Counted from the first letter of the stretch, positions 37,676-46,424 are shown. The stretch is DNA of 64,000 bases from Qipengyuania sediminis (GCF_004358425.1 NZ_CP037948.1:248001-312000); one strand, 5' to 3'. The notes: a model not told the origin generated them from the sequence alone. A program made the numbers and translations.

Positions 37676-38958
37676 TGGTGACCAATGCCCGCTTCACCCG
37701 CGCCTATGCCGCGGTCAACATCGGATCGTTCCGGATCAGCTGCATGATCCTGGGGCAGGACGACGCGGGCGCGCTCCAGGTGCTGGGATCAAGCCACCGC
37801 AAGGCCGAAGGGATCAAGCGCGGCTTCGTGACCGATATGCGAAGCGCGAGCGATGCGATCCGCCAGGCGGTCGAGAAGGCGGAGGCCGCGGCGCGCACCA
37901 CCATCGCCAGCGTCACCATCGGCTGCGCCGGGGCGGGCCTGGCCAGCAAGGTCTCCAGCATCGAGATCGCCATCGGCGGGCGGCGGATCGAGGAGGACGA
38001 TATCGACCACCTCCTCGCCGCCGCGCGCGATCTCCTCCAGCCTGATGGGCGCATGGTGTTGCACGCGCAGCCCGCGCATTACACGCTCGACGGCGCGCAC
38101 GGGGTCGCCAATCCCAAGGGCCTCCATGCCGAAACCCTTGGCGTCGATATCCACGTGGTGATGGCCGATGGCGCGCCGGTGCGGAACCTCATCGAGGCGG
38201 TGCAGAACGCGCATCTCGATGTCGATGCGGTCGTCGCCAGCCCGCTTGCCAGCGCCTATGCCTGTCTCTCCGCCGAAGAGCGCGATCTGGGCGTCGCGTT
38301 GATCGAGATCGGTGCGGAGGTCACCAATGTTTCCGTCCACGCGGGCGGAATGCTGCTCGGGCTGAAGTCGATCGGCATCGGCTCGAACGATATCACCGAT
38401 GCGATCGCATCGAGCCTCGGCATCAGGCGCGGGCAGGCCGAGCGTCTGAAATGCGTTTCCGGCTCCGCCATCGCGACGCCGACCGATCACCGCGAGATGG
38501 TACCGGTGAACGGGCCGGGGGAGGAGCATGTGCTGCCGCTGGCGCGCGGGGCGGACGAGCAGAACCGCATCCCCCGCGCCGAACTCGTGGGCGTGGTCAC
38601 GGAACGGCTTTCCTACCTCGCGGGCGAAATCGGCAAGGCGCTCAAGGTGCTGGGCTTTTCCGGCGGCAACGCCGGGCAAGTGGTGCTGACGGGAGGCGGG
38701 GCGGAGCTGCACGGCATTGCTGAATTCATGCAAGGGGCGCTCGGCCGCGCGGTGCGGGTGGGCAAGCCGCCGCAGATCGCGGGGCTGCCCGAGGCGCACG
38801 CAACGCCCGGCTTCGCAACGCTCGCGGGCCTGTGTCTCTATGCCGCCGACGATCCGGTGGATATCCGATCGGTGAAGCAGACGGAAACGGGTTCGATCCG
38901 CTTCGGCGGGCTCGGCGCGCTGACGCGCGTGATCCAGGCGGCGCGCGACTATTTCTGA
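37675..38958 (+). CDS. ftsA: Cell division protein FtsA
   Basis: 427 aa from the ATG at 37675 (TGATG overlap with ftsQ). Actin-like ATPase: VNIGSFRISCMI phosphate-1, the 1C domain (VLGSSHRKAEGIKRGFVTD), VALIEIGAEVTNVSV phosphate-2, and VVLTGGGAELHGIAEFM adenosine motif. It ends with a hydrophobic/basic amphipathic helix (LTRVIQAARDYF) for membrane binding. It tethers FtsZ to the membrane. The phosphate-1 Asp is Asn here (VNIGS), a substitution worth noting. Confidence 0.95.
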   Translation: MVTNARFTRAYAAVNIGSFRISCMILGQDDAGALQVLGSSHRKAEGIKRGFVTDMRSASDAIRQAVEKAEAAARTTIASVTIGCAGAGLASKVSSIEIAIGGRRIEEDDIDHLLAAARDLLQPDGRMVLHAQPAHYTLDGAHGVANPKGLHAETLGVDIHVVMADGAPVRNLIEAVQNAHLDVDAVVASPLASAYACLSAEERDLGVALIEIGAEVTNVSVHAGGMLLGLKSIGIGSNDITDAIASSLGIRRGQAERLKCVSGSAIATPTDHREMVPVNGPGEEHVLPLARGADEQNRIPRAELVGVVTERLSYLAGEIGKALKVLGFSGGNAGQVVLTGGGAELHGIAEFMQGALGRAVRVGKPPQIAGLPEAHATPGFATLAGLCLYAADDPVDIRSVKQTETGSIRFGGLGALTRVIQAARDYF

Positions 38959-38970
38959 TCGGGCGGCCTT

Positions 38971-38979
38971 TGTGGAAAA
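38971..38979 (-). promoter_or_regulatory. DnaA-box-like 9-mer upstream of ftsZ
   Basis: The minus strand reads TTTTCCACA, fitting the relaxed DnaA consensus TTWTNCACA. It lies in the ftsA-ftsZ gap, one of the few non-coding stretches of the cluster. DnaA is reported to act on ftsZ transcription in Caulobacter, so the location is suggestive, but a lone 9-mer is weak evidence. Confidence 0.35.
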
Positions 38980-38990
38980 GGGGCGGGCGA

Positions 38991-39012
38991 ATAAAGCCGT
39001 GCTTGGCTTTAT
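38991..39012 (+). promoter_or_regulatory. Perfect hairpin in the ftsA-ftsZ gap
   Basis: ATAAAGCC (38991-38998), a 6-nt loop, then GGCTTTAT (39005-39012): a perfect 8-bp stem. It is not followed by a T run, so it is not a standard terminator. It could be a processing site, an operator or an attenuator in front of ftsZ. Confidence 0.5.
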
Positions 39013-39081
39013 GTTCCGGCCCGCGCTAGACGCGCTGATTATCTGTTTTCCGAGTGGAAAAGCCTTGGGGAAAGCCACCAC

Positions 39082-40809
39082 ATGAGCATCAATATCGGCC
39101 CCGCCTCCGCGGACGAGCTGCGCCCCCGCATCACCGTGATCGGCGTGGGCGGGGCGGGTGGCAATGCCATCGCCAACATGATGGCCGCCGGCATCGAAGG
39201 CGTCGATTTCGTCGTCGCCAATACCGACGCGCAGGCGCTTGCCAATACCACCGCGGAACGGCGCATCCAGCTGGGGCCGGACATCACCGGCGGGCTGGGC
39301 GCGGGCGCGCGGCCGGAAGTCGGCAAGGCCGCCGCCGAGGAGACGGTCCACGACATCGAGGAAGCGCTCGAAGGCGTGAACATGTGCTTCATCGCCGCGG
39401 GGATGGGCGGGGGCACCGGCACCGGCGCCGCGCCCGTCATCGCGGAAGCCGCGCGGCGCAAGGGCGTGCTGACGGTGGGCGTCGTCACCAAGCCCTTCCT
39501 GTTCGAAGGCACCCGCCGGATGCGCTCGGCAGAGGCGGGCATTGCCGAGCTGCAGCGCCACGTCGACACGCTGATCGTCATCCCCAACCAGAACCTGTTC
39601 CTGGTCGCGAAGGCGGAAACGACCTTCAAGGAAGCCTTCCAGCTCGCCGACGAAGTGCTGCAGCAGGGTGTGCGCTCGATTACCGATCTCATGGTCATGC
39701 CCGGTCTCATCAATCTCGACTTCGCCGACGTCCGCTCTGTCATGAGCGAGATGGGCAAGGCGATGATGGGCACGGGCGAGGGCGAGGGCGAGAACCGCGC
39801 GCTCGAAGCGGCCGAACGGGCGATCGCCAATCCGCTGCTCGACGGGGTCAGCATGGCTGGCGCCAAGGGCGTCATCATCTCGATCATCGGCGGGGAGGAC
39901 ATGAAGCTTCTCGAGGTGGACGAGGCCGCGAACCACATCCGCGAGCTGGTGGACGAGGACGCGAACATCATCTGGGGCTCGGCCTTCAACCCCGACCTCC
40001 AGGGCAAGATCCGCGTCTCTGTGGTCGCCACCGGGATCGACGGCACGGGGGAGGCGCTTCAGCCAGCGACCCGCACTTCCGGCTTTGCCTTCGATTCGCG
40101 CCCGCCGCGCCGCCCCGCGCTCGATCTCCCGCGCGAGGCGGTGCAGGAGGAAGAGCCGTTCGAGCTCAATCAGGGTCTGTCCGCGAACGCGGACGAAGCG
40201 CCGCTGCCCGAGCCGACCCCGCCTTACGGTCCACAGGATGCCTTTGCCGAGGATGAGCCGATGGAGCTCGGCGGCAGCGAATATGCCGGCCACGAGGACT
40301 ATCCCGCCCCCGCCGGCTCGCCCGCGATGGGCAGCAGCGCGGGCTACGACTACGGCAGCGACGACGACGGGATGGACGATGTCGACGATATCGTCGACCC
40401 GCTCGCCGGCTTGCGGAACGAGCATACCGAACGTTTCGACCACGGCGGCGCGGATATCGGCCTCGGCCCTGCACGCACCGCCGGGCGCGAGCCGCTGGAC
40501 CTCGGCGCGATCGGCGAAGAGAGCGGCGGGCAGCGCGACGAGCTCAATCCTGGGGCCAGCGATTACGGCAACCCGCTCCAGCCCAAGCGCCGGCAGCCCA
40601 TCATTCCGGGCGGCAACGAGGGCGCGGGCAGCGGCGGCGTCGCCGGCGGCGCGGTGCCCCCGGGCAACACACTGTTCGAGCGCATGGCGAACCTTTCGCG
40701 CGGATCGGGCAATGCGCCGCGCGCGGACGATGAGGCGGAAGAGGACGAGGGTGGCAGCGGCCCCGCGCTCAACATTCCGCGCTTCCTCGGCCGGCAGAAC
40801 AATCAGTAA
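39082..40809 (+). CDS. ftsZ: Cell division protein FtsZ
   Basis: 575 aa from the ATG at 39082 with GGGGAAA upstream. Tubulin-like GTPase core (residues of about 15-325): [15 protein letters not shown], the tubulin signature [15 protein letters not shown] near residue 110, and [12 protein letters not shown] very long acidic, disordered linker (about 330-560; many D/E/G/P, for example [16 protein letters not shown]) follows. The C-terminal conserved peptide [10 protein letters not shown] binds FtsA and other partners. Linker length exceeds the E. coli one several fold, as in other alphaproteobacteria. It forms the Z-ring. Confidence 0.98.
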   Translation: MSINIGPASADELRPRITVIGVGGAGGNAIANMMAAGIEGVDFVVANTDAQALANTTAERRIQLGPDITGGLGAGARPEVGKAAAEETVHDIEEALEGVNMCFIAAGMGGGTGTGAAPVIAEAARRKGVLTVGVVTKPFLFEGTRRMRSAEAGIAELQRHVDTLIVIPNQNLFLVAKAETTFKEAFQLADEVLQQGVRSITDLMVMPGLINLDFADVRSVMSEMGKAMMGTGEGEGENRALEAAERAIANPLLDGVSMAGAKGVIISIIGGEDMKLLEVDEAANHIRELVDEDANIIWGSAFNPDLQGKIRVSVVATGIDGTGEALQPATRTSGFAFDSRPPRRPALDLPREAVQEEEPFELNQGLSANADEAPLPEPTPPYGPQDAFAEDEPMELGGSEYAGHEDYPAPAGSPAMGSSAGYDYGSDDDGMDDVDDIVDPLAGLRNEHTERFDHGGADIGLGPARTAGREPLDLGAIGEESGGQRDELNPGASDYGNPLQPKRRQPIIPGGNEGAGSGGVAGGAVPPGNTLFERMANLSRGSGNAPRADDEAEEDEGGSGPALNIPRFLGRQNNQ

Positions 40810-40846
40810 GCGGCAATTCATCGCGCGAGACGCAAGGCGCGCCGCC

Positions 40847-42439
40847 ATGGCGAACAGCATGACCCATGTCCTGCGCCGCGGGCTCGGCGGCGGCGCGCTG
40901 ATCGCAGCGGTGCTGCTGCCCACGCTCCCCCTGCAGGCGCAGGCGGTGGTGCAGGCGCTCCCCCCGCGCGAGGCGGGCGAGCTCAACGCCGCGCTGCGCC
41001 GTCTGGCCACGCGCCCCGCGGACCTCGACGCGCTGCTGAAAGCGGGCAATGCCGCGCTCGCGCTGCGGGATATCACGGCCGCGGCGGGCTTCTTCACCCG
41101 GGCAAGCGCGGTGGCGCCGGGGGATCCGCGCGTCCTGCTCGGTCAGGCGCGGGTGGCGCTCGAACAGCGCCGCCCGGTCGCCGCTCTCGACCTCTTCACG
41201 CGCGCCGAGCGCGCGGGGACGCGGCCCGGCGATATGGCGGCGGACCGCGCGCTCGCTTATGATCTCGTCGGCGACAATGCTGCCGCTCAGGCGCTCTACC
41301 GCGCGATCCTGGCGAGCGGCGACAGCCCCGAGGTGCGCCGCCGGCTGGCGCTCAGCCTCGCCATCGCGGGCAATCGCAGCGAGTTCGAGCGCACGCTTAA
41401 TCCGCTGTTGAAAGCCAATGATCGCAGCGCCTTCCGCACCCGCGCCTTCGGTCTGGCGGTGCTGGGATCGACCGACGATGCGGTTGAGATCGCCGAAGCG
41501 ATGATGCCCACCGATCTCGCGCTCCGAATGGCCCCTTATCTGCGCTATATGCCCCGGCTGACCAAGGCGCAGCAGGCGGCTGCCGGCAATCTCGGCGCCT
41601 TTCCCGCGGCGGCCGAGATCGGGCGGGATTCGGCCGACATCGCAGGCTATGCCGCCGAAGGCGCGCGCATTGCGGCGCGCGCCGATGCGTCGCTTACTCC
41701 TGCAGGTGCCGCACTGGGTCCGCGTCAGGCCGAGCCGCCGCGTACCGCCCCGCCGCCGCAGCGCAGCGGGCGCGAAGTGGTCGCGGTCGCCCCGCCGCCG
41801 GTGGCGCGCAATCAGGCCCCGCCGGTGACGGTCGCCGTCGCCCCGCCGCCGGCCTCGCAGGCCGAGACGCCGCCGGTCACGATCGCCGCGACGGAGACCG
41901 CGCCCGCGCCGCCGCGCCAAAGCCTCGCCGACGCCTTCGCCGAATTCGGCGCCGCGCCCGTGCCCGCCGCCGCCTCGCCTACGCCCGGCGCTGTCGATGT
42001 CGCGCGCCTCGCCGAGGAAGCGCGGGCGAGGGCGGCGCGCGACGCCAAGGCACGCGCCGATCGCGCCAAGGCGGAAAAGGCAAGGGCCGATAAGGCCAAG
42101 GCCGAACTCGCGAAGGTGGAGAAGGCGAAGGCCGACAAGGCCAAGGCCGAAGCCGCAACCAAGGCGGCGGAGCCGGCGCGCAAATGGCTACAGCTGGGCG
42201 TCGGCCGTAACGCCGCCGCCTTCGCCTTCGACTGGAAGCGGCTTGCCCGGCAAGCCGGCGGCGCGCTCGACGGCAAGGGGCCGTGGGCCGCGAAATATGG
42301 CGCGAGCAACCGGATGCTGGCCGGCCCTTACCAGAGCGACACGGCGGTGAAGGCTGCCATCGCCCGCCTCAAAGCCAAGGATATCGAGGCGCTGCCGTTC
42401 GAAAGCGCGGCGGGCGAGAAGGTCGCGAAGGTCGACTGA
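40847..42439 (+). CDS. TPR and SPOR domain protein, exported, probable cell division/envelope factor
   Basis: 530 aa from the ATG at 40847 (ATG 40859 is an alternative). Signal peptide with probable cleavage after LPLQAQA (about residue 32). Helical TPR-like repeats cover about residues 40-270 (LLKAGNAALALRDITAAAGFFTRASAVAPGD-type units). A Pro/Ala-rich linker and a lysine/alanine coiled coil (repeated KAEKARADKAKA-like blocks) lead to a C-terminal SPOR domain of about 80 residues starting RKWLQLGVG and ending with RLKAKDIEALPF. SPOR domains bind denuded septal glycan. With the ftsZ gene 37 nt upstream, an FtsN- or DamX-like role is plausible but inferred. Confidence 0.8.
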   Translation: MANSMTHVLRRGLGGGALIAAVLLPTLPLQAQAVVQALPPREAGELNAALRRLATRPADLDALLKAGNAALALRDITAAAGFFTRASAVAPGDPRVLLGQARVALEQRRPVAALDLFTRAERAGTRPGDMAADRALAYDLVGDNAAAQALYRAILASGDSPEVRRRLALSLAIAGNRSEFERTLNPLLKANDRSAFRTRAFGLAVLGSTDDAVEIAEAMMPTDLALRMAPYLRYMPRLTKAQQAAAGNLGAFPAAAEIGRDSADIAGYAAEGARIAARADASLTPAGAALGPRQAEPPRTAPPPQRSGREVVAVAPPPVARNQAPPVTVAVAPPPASQAETPPVTIAATETAPAPPRQSLADAFAEFGAAPVPAAASPTPGAVDVARLAEEARARAARDAKARADRAKAEKARADKAKAELAKVEKAKADKAKAEAATKAAEPARKWLQLGVGRNAAAFAFDWKRLARQAGGALDGKGPWAAKYGASNRMLAGPYQSDTAVKAAIARLKAKDIEALPFESAAGEKVAKVD

Positions 42440-42552
42440 GCGAGCCGGCTTCGGTTTGTTCTCAACAGCCGCCGCGGCCCGCGCGATTGCCAAGCCGCGC
42501 CCGCCATCGCCAAAGAGGCGGCGGATCATATGACGGGACGCGGCCACCAGTG

Positions 42553-43059
42553 ATGAAAGCACAACGCGAAGAGCGCTTCGCCGCGGACGAGGAGGCGGCG
42601 CCGCTGGCGATGCTGGCCGCCCTGTTCCGCGCCCACGGCTGGCCGTGCGAGAACCAGGCGGATGAGCTCACCGGCACTATCGAGGGCAGCTGGACGACCT
42701 ATACGCTGAAATGCCTGTGGCGCGGCGACGACGCCGTGCTCCAGGTCATCGCGCTTCCCGATATCCGCGTGCCCGACGACAAGCGTCCGGCCGCGCACGA
42801 GCTCCTGGCGCTGGTCAACGAGCAGATGTGGGTCGGCCATTTCGATCTGTGGTCGAACGGCGGCACGCTGCTTTACCGCAACGCGGCGCTCCTGGGGGGT
42901 GAGGGGCTGCTGGGCCTCGCCCAGGCGCAGGCTCTGGTCGAGAACGCGGTGGAGGAATGCGACCGCTTCTACCCTGCGTTTCAGTTCGTGCTGTGGGGCG
43001 GCAAGCACCCCAGGGACGCACTGGCGGCGGCGATGGTGGACGCGGCGGGGGAGGCCTAG
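42553..43059 (+). CDS. YbjN domain-containing protein
   Basis: 168 aa from the ATG at 42553. YbjN family features: an N-terminal LFRAHGWPCE segment, WTTYTLKCLWRGDDAVLQVIA, and ALVNEQMWVGHFDLWSNGGTLLYRNA followed by the conserved C-terminal CDRFYPAFQFVLWGG. Predicted alpha/beta fold, cytoplasmic, no catalytic residues. E. coli YbjN has been described as a regulator affecting motility and exopolysaccharide; the function here is unknown. proC follows after 13 nt, so they are probably co-transcribed. Confidence 0.85.
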   Translation: MKAQREERFAADEEAAPLAMLAALFRAHGWPCENQADELTGTIEGSWTTYTLKCLWRGDDAVLQVIALPDIRVPDDKRPAAHELLALVNEQMWVGHFDLWSNGGTLLYRNAALLGGEGLLGLAQAQALVENAVEECDRFYPAFQFVLWGGKHPRDALAAAMVDAAGEA

Positions 43060-43072
43060 GCGGCGGGCCCGC

Positions 43073-43867
43073 GTGTTCGAACGCATTCTCCTGATCGGTT
43101 ACGGCACCATGGCTTCGGCCATGCTCGAGGGCTGGCTGGCCTCGGGGCTTGAGCCGGAACGGTTCGCGGTCTACAATCCGCGTCCCAAGCCGGTGCCGCA
43201 TGGGGTGGCCTTCACCACAACACTGCACGGCGGATCGTTCGATGCCGTGGTGCTGGCGGTGAAGCCGCAGGTTCTCGAAGAGGTTGTCCGAGACGCGGAG
43301 CCGCTGGCCGGGCCGCGGACCACGGTGATCTCGGTCCTCGCCGGTATCGACCTTGCAACCCTTGCGGCAGGTTTTCCGCGTGCGGAGGGCATCGTTCGGC
43401 TGATGCCCAACCTTGCTGTGGCGATCGGGAAGTCGCCCAATCTCCTGATTGCGCGGGGGCTTGATGCTTGGAAGCGTGCGGCGCTGACGGAGCTGGCCGA
43501 CCGGTTGGGTTCCGCCGAGTGGATCGAGGAGGAATCGCAGTTCGACATCGTTACCGCGCTGACCGGGTGCGGGCCGGGTTTTGTCTATCGCTTCACGGAT
43601 GTGCTGGCACGAAGTGCAACCGAGATGGGGATCGAGGCGGCGCTGGCCGACCGCCTCGCCAAGCACATGGTCGCGGGCGCCGGGGCCCTTGCCGTATCGA
43701 GCCCGCTTTCGCCCCAGATGCTCGCGCGCAGGGTGGCAAGCCCCGGCGGGATGACACAGGCGGGCTTCGACGTTCTGGACGAGCGCGAGGCGCTGCGGAC
43801 ATTGATGGAACGGTGCCTTGCCGCCGCAATCGCCCGAGGCCGCGAGCTCTCGCCGACCGCGGGTTGA
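43073..43867 (+). CDS. proC: Pyrroline-5-carboxylate reductase
   Basis: 264 aa from the GTG at 43073 (encoding VFERILLIGYGTMASAM). No ATG offers a full Rossmann start. The GYGTMASAM loop is the NAD(P)-binding motif, and VVLAVKPQ, IVRLMPNLAVAIGKS, LTGCGPGF and the C-terminal SPGGMTQAGFDVL (the proC signature with Gly-Gly-x-Thr) are clear. It makes proline from P5C. The ribosome binding site is not obvious; GGGGAGG lies about 19 nt upstream, inside ybjN, so translation may be coupled. Confidence 0.93.
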   Translation: MFERILLIGYGTMASAMLEGWLASGLEPERFAVYNPRPKPVPHGVAFTTTLHGGSFDAVVLAVKPQVLEEVVRDAEPLAGPRTTVISVLAGIDLATLAAGFPRAEGIVRLMPNLAVAIGKSPNLLIARGLDAWKRAALTELADRLGSAEWIEEESQFDIVTALTGCGPGFVYRFTDVLARSATEMGIEAALADRLAKHMVAGAGALAVSSPLSPQMLARRVASPGGMTQAGFDVLDEREALRTLMERCLAAAIARGRELSPTAG

Positions 43868-44177
43868 CGATTGAGATCGGCGTAACTCGAGCTTGACTTT
43901 GGAACCAAACCGGTTAGTGCCATTGACAGCTGATTCATCAAGCTTGCGCCCGCCCTGGCCTGCCGAAGCGTGCACGCGGCAACGCAGGCAGGTGTAACCA
44001 ATGTGTAACCTTTGCAGTTCGAAGAGGCGTCACGAGCGGAACATTGCCGCGTTGTCCGGCGTTACCAATCGCGACAATCGCGCTGTCGGGTTTCGCTTGA
44101 AAACGGTGGGACGACACCCGATAATCGCGCATAGCGCGCAGGATGTGACCTGCGCCTTTCTGGGAGTGAGAGGAATT
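43868..44177 (+). promoter_or_regulatory. 310 nt upstream region of the Bax1-family gene
   Basis: No credible gene; open frames here are upstream extensions without codon bias. TTGACA-like hexamers occur at about 43893 and 43923 but without convincing -10 partners. Two direct copies of GTGTAACC (43992-43999 and 44003-44010) are spaced 11 nt apart, about one helical turn, as in an operator. The region probably contains the promoter of the 44178 gene. The ribosome binding site GAGAGGAA precedes its ATG. Confidence 0.4.
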
Positions 44178-44918
44178 ATGGCCGATTGGAACGACACCAG
44201 GCAGCAGACGGGCTTCGCTTCCGTCCCGCGTGCCGGCGACGCCGTTGCCCGTCGCGCGACGTACGACATGGGGCTGCGCGCCCACATGCTCAAGATCTAC
44301 AACTACATGGCCTCGGGCGTCCTCTTGACCGGCATCGTCGCGCTGCTGACCTATAGCAGCGGCCTTGCGCTGCAATTCGCCTCCGGCCCGCTGATGTGGC
44401 TGGTGGCGCTGTCGCCGCTCGTCATCGTAATGGCGATGAGCTTCGGGGCGAACCGCTTCAGCACGCCCACGCTGCAGGCGATGTTCTGGGGCTTCGCTGT
44501 GCTCATGGGCCTTTCCATGTCGACGCTGTTCCTGCGCTTCACCGGCGACAGCATCGCGGTCACCTTCTTCGCCACGGCGGGTGCCTTCGCGGGACTCAGC
44601 CTGTGGGGCTACACTACGAAGAAGGATCTGTCGGGCTTCGGCACCTTCCTCATCATGGGCGTCGTCGGGCTGCTGATCGCGATGGTGATCAACATCTTCC
44701 TGCAGTCCTCGGCGCTGGCGCTGGCGGTGAGCCTGATCGGCGTGCTGATCTTCGCGGGGCTGACCGCCTACGATACGCAGCGTCTGAAGCGCGAATACGA
44801 CTATCTGCGCGGGACCGAATTCGCCGGCAAGGCGGTGATCCTGGGCGCGCTGACGCTCTATCTCGACTTCATCAACATGTTCACCTTCCTGCTGCAGTTC
44901 ATGGGCAACCGCGAATAA
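44178..44918 (+). CDS. Bax inhibitor-1/YccA family membrane protein
   Basis: 246 aa from the ATG at 44178 (MADWNDTRQQTGFAS), preceded by GAGAGGAA. About seven transmembrane helices after a hydrophilic N-terminal 35 residues. Typical BI-1 features: YNYMASGVLLTGIVALL, AMFWGFAVLMGLSMSTLFL, WGYTTKKDLSGFG and the C-terminal AYDTQRLKREYD and ALTLYLDFINMFTFLLQ. Homologues act as pH-dependent ion leak channels or interact with FtsH (YccA). A Rho-independent terminator follows. Confidence 0.93.
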   Translation: MADWNDTRQQTGFASVPRAGDAVARRATYDMGLRAHMLKIYNYMASGVLLTGIVALLTYSSGLALQFASGPLMWLVALSPLVIVMAMSFGANRFSTPTLQAMFWGFAVLMGLSMSTLFLRFTGDSIAVTFFATAGAFAGLSLWGYTTKKDLSGFGTFLIMGVVGLLIAMVINIFLQSSALALAVSLIGVLIFAGLTAYDTQRLKREYDYLRGTEFAGKAVILGALTLYLDFINMFTFLLQFMGNRE

Positions 44919-44945
44919 GCAGCGGCAGGGCAAAGTGGTTGCGGG

Positions 44946-44980
44946 CGCCCGGGGGGAACCTTCCCCTCGGGCGTTTGCTT
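44946..44980 (+). terminator. Rho-independent terminator after the Bax1-family gene
   Basis: CGCCCGGGGGGA (44946-44957), loop ACCT, TCCCCTCGGGCG (44962-44973) forms a 12-bp stem with one G-U pair, followed by TTTGCTT. It lies 27 nt after the 44178 gene stop. Confidence 0.75.
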
Positions 44981-45073
44981 ATCCGCTCCGCTGGTTTAGA
45001 GGCGGCGCTTCATCTCCCGTCAAGCCGCGCCGCGCGACAGACGGGGCCGCACCCCATCCGGGAGAATACGGCC

Positions 45074-45982
45074 ATGCGCCGCGCCAATATTACCGTCCGC
45101 TCCTTCCGACTTTCGGCGACCGCCGCTGCGCTTGCCGCGCTTGCAGGCTGCGCCAAGGCCCCGCCCCCGCCGCCCCCGCCGCCCCCGCCTGCGCCGGTCG
45201 AGGTGGTGCCCTTCCGCCCCATCCCGCCGATGGGCGCGGCCTATGTCATGGACGTGCCGCAACTCGGCCCCGACGGCCGCCGCATGACGGTGCTCGCCAA
45301 TATGAGCGAGGACGAGCGGACCTGGTACTTCCGTTCGGCCTGGAACGTCGCTGCCCTGAACTGCGTCGGCCCCGCTTATCAGCCGATCCTCGACGGCTAC
45401 GCGGCCTTCATCAAGAGCCACGCGCGCTCCTTGCGCGGCGTCAACAGCCGCATCGATGCAAGCTATCGCAAGCAATACCCCGTTGCGCGCGAAGCCATCA
45501 AGGCGCGCGAGAAGACCATGACCACGGTCTACAATTACTTCGCGCTGCCACCCGCCCGGGCCGCCTTCTGCCAATCCGCGCTCGAGATCGCGAACCGGGC
45601 GCTGGCGCAGCCGAAATACGATCCCGCCGCTTTCGCCGCCGAGAACTATCGCGCGCTGGAGGTTCCGTTCGAAACCTTCTTCACCGCCTACGAGCAGTAT
45701 CAGCGCGATGCCGCGGCGTGGGACGCGCAATATGGCGCGCGCTACGGTGCCTCGCAGCCCGGCTACGTCGCGGTTCAGGCAGCGGCGCGCCGTCAGGCAG
45801 CGGTGCCGCAGGCAGGGGTCAGCGACCCCACGCAGACCACCGCCGCGAAGGTGACAGAGACGGGCGTGGTGATCGACCAGACGACGGGGGCGGAAATCCC
45901 CGTGATCCCGGTGACACCCGCGCAGACCTCGGTCCCGGTGGTGCAGCCGGTGCCCAAGGATCCCACGAAGCCGGGCGGCTAA
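45074..45982 (+). CDS. Hypothetical lipoprotein with polyproline stretch
   Basis: 302 aa from the ATG at 45074 with GGGAGA upstream. Lipoprotein signal [11 protein letters not shown] (Cys about 26) followed directly by a run of about ten prolines, then a helical domain (about 75-230) containing [22 protein letters not shown] and [26 protein letters not shown]-type segments (three Cys-poor helices). A Thr/Val/Pro-rich tail ends with KPGG. No domain recognised; likely a surface or periplasmic envelope protein. It is isolated between a terminator and tRNA-Ala. Confidence 0.72.
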   Translation: MRRANITVRSFRLSATAAALAALAGCAKAPPPPPPPPPPAPVEVVPFRPIPPMGAAYVMDVPQLGPDGRRMTVLANMSEDERTWYFRSAWNVAALNCVGPAYQPILDGYAAFIKSHARSLRGVNSRIDASYRKQYPVAREAIKAREKTMTTVYNYFALPPARAAFCQSALEIANRALAQPKYDPAAFAAENYRALEVPFETFFTAYEQYQRDAAAWDAQYGARYGASQPGYVAVQAAARRQAAVPQAGVSDPTQTTAAKVTETGVVIDQTTGAEIPVIPVTPAQTSVPVVQPVPKDPTKPGG

Positions 45983-46071
45983 GAAAGCGCTTTGCACGCG
46001 CTGGCCCCTTCGCTAAGGCGCGCGCTCGCCGCGGGGGGCACTCTGCTCACCGGCGGCGCATGACCTGGAAC

Positions 46072-46141
<70 letters not shown>

Positions 46142-46147
<6 letters not shown>

Positions 46148-46174
46148 GGTTTTGATGAAATCAAAACCTGGTGG
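46142..46174 (+). repeat. Perfect 15-bp inverted repeat overlapping the tRNA-Ala 3' end
   Basis: CCACCAGGTTTTGAT (46142-46156), loop GAA, ATCAAAACCTGGTGG (46160-46174). All 15 pairs are Watson-Crick, and the left arm includes the last six bases of the tRNA gene (CCACCA). It has no T run after it. It could be a processing/termination structure or the footprint of an element that used the tRNA end. Confidence 0.75.
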
Positions 46175-46212
46175 TTCTGGAAGTTGAGAAGCCGCCTCCG
46201 CGGCTTCATCCT

Positions 46213-46387
46213 CGGCGCTATCCCTTCGCTATGCTCAGGGCGCCTGCGGGCGCGCGTTCGCGCTTGCGGTCGCTTCGCAACCGAACTTGCACCGACCGTT
46301 CCGTACGCGCTAGTCCGGTCGGCGACCAGCCGACCGCAAGGCCGAACGGCCGCCCGCAGGCCCGACAGGGCCGAGGATAGCCAAGGG
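46213..46387. repeat. Long imperfect palindromic element between tRNA-Ala and obgE
   Basis: Outer blocks GCTATCC (about 46217-46223) and GGATAGC (about 46375-46381), then CTGCGGGCG / CGCCCGCAG, then CTTGCGGTCG / CGACCGCAAG are placed symmetrically around a centre near 46300. It fills the 277 nt between the tRNA and obgE, with a smaller hairpin GAAGCCGC/GCGGCTTC at 46188-46207 in front. Not coding. Confidence 0.55.
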
Positions 46388-46424
46388 GCCGGAGGGCCCC
46401 GCCGGCGCTTGAGGCCCAACAAAG

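Noticed and set aside
37789-41097. 1102-residue minus-strand open frame opposite ftsA-ftsZ
   Set aside because: Entirely antisense to conserved ftsA and ftsZ; amino acid make-up is that of a codon-position shadow.
43892-43935. TTGACA-like -35 elements upstream of the Bax1-family gene
   Set aside because: No -10 hexamer at 16-18 nt; cannot be called a promoter.
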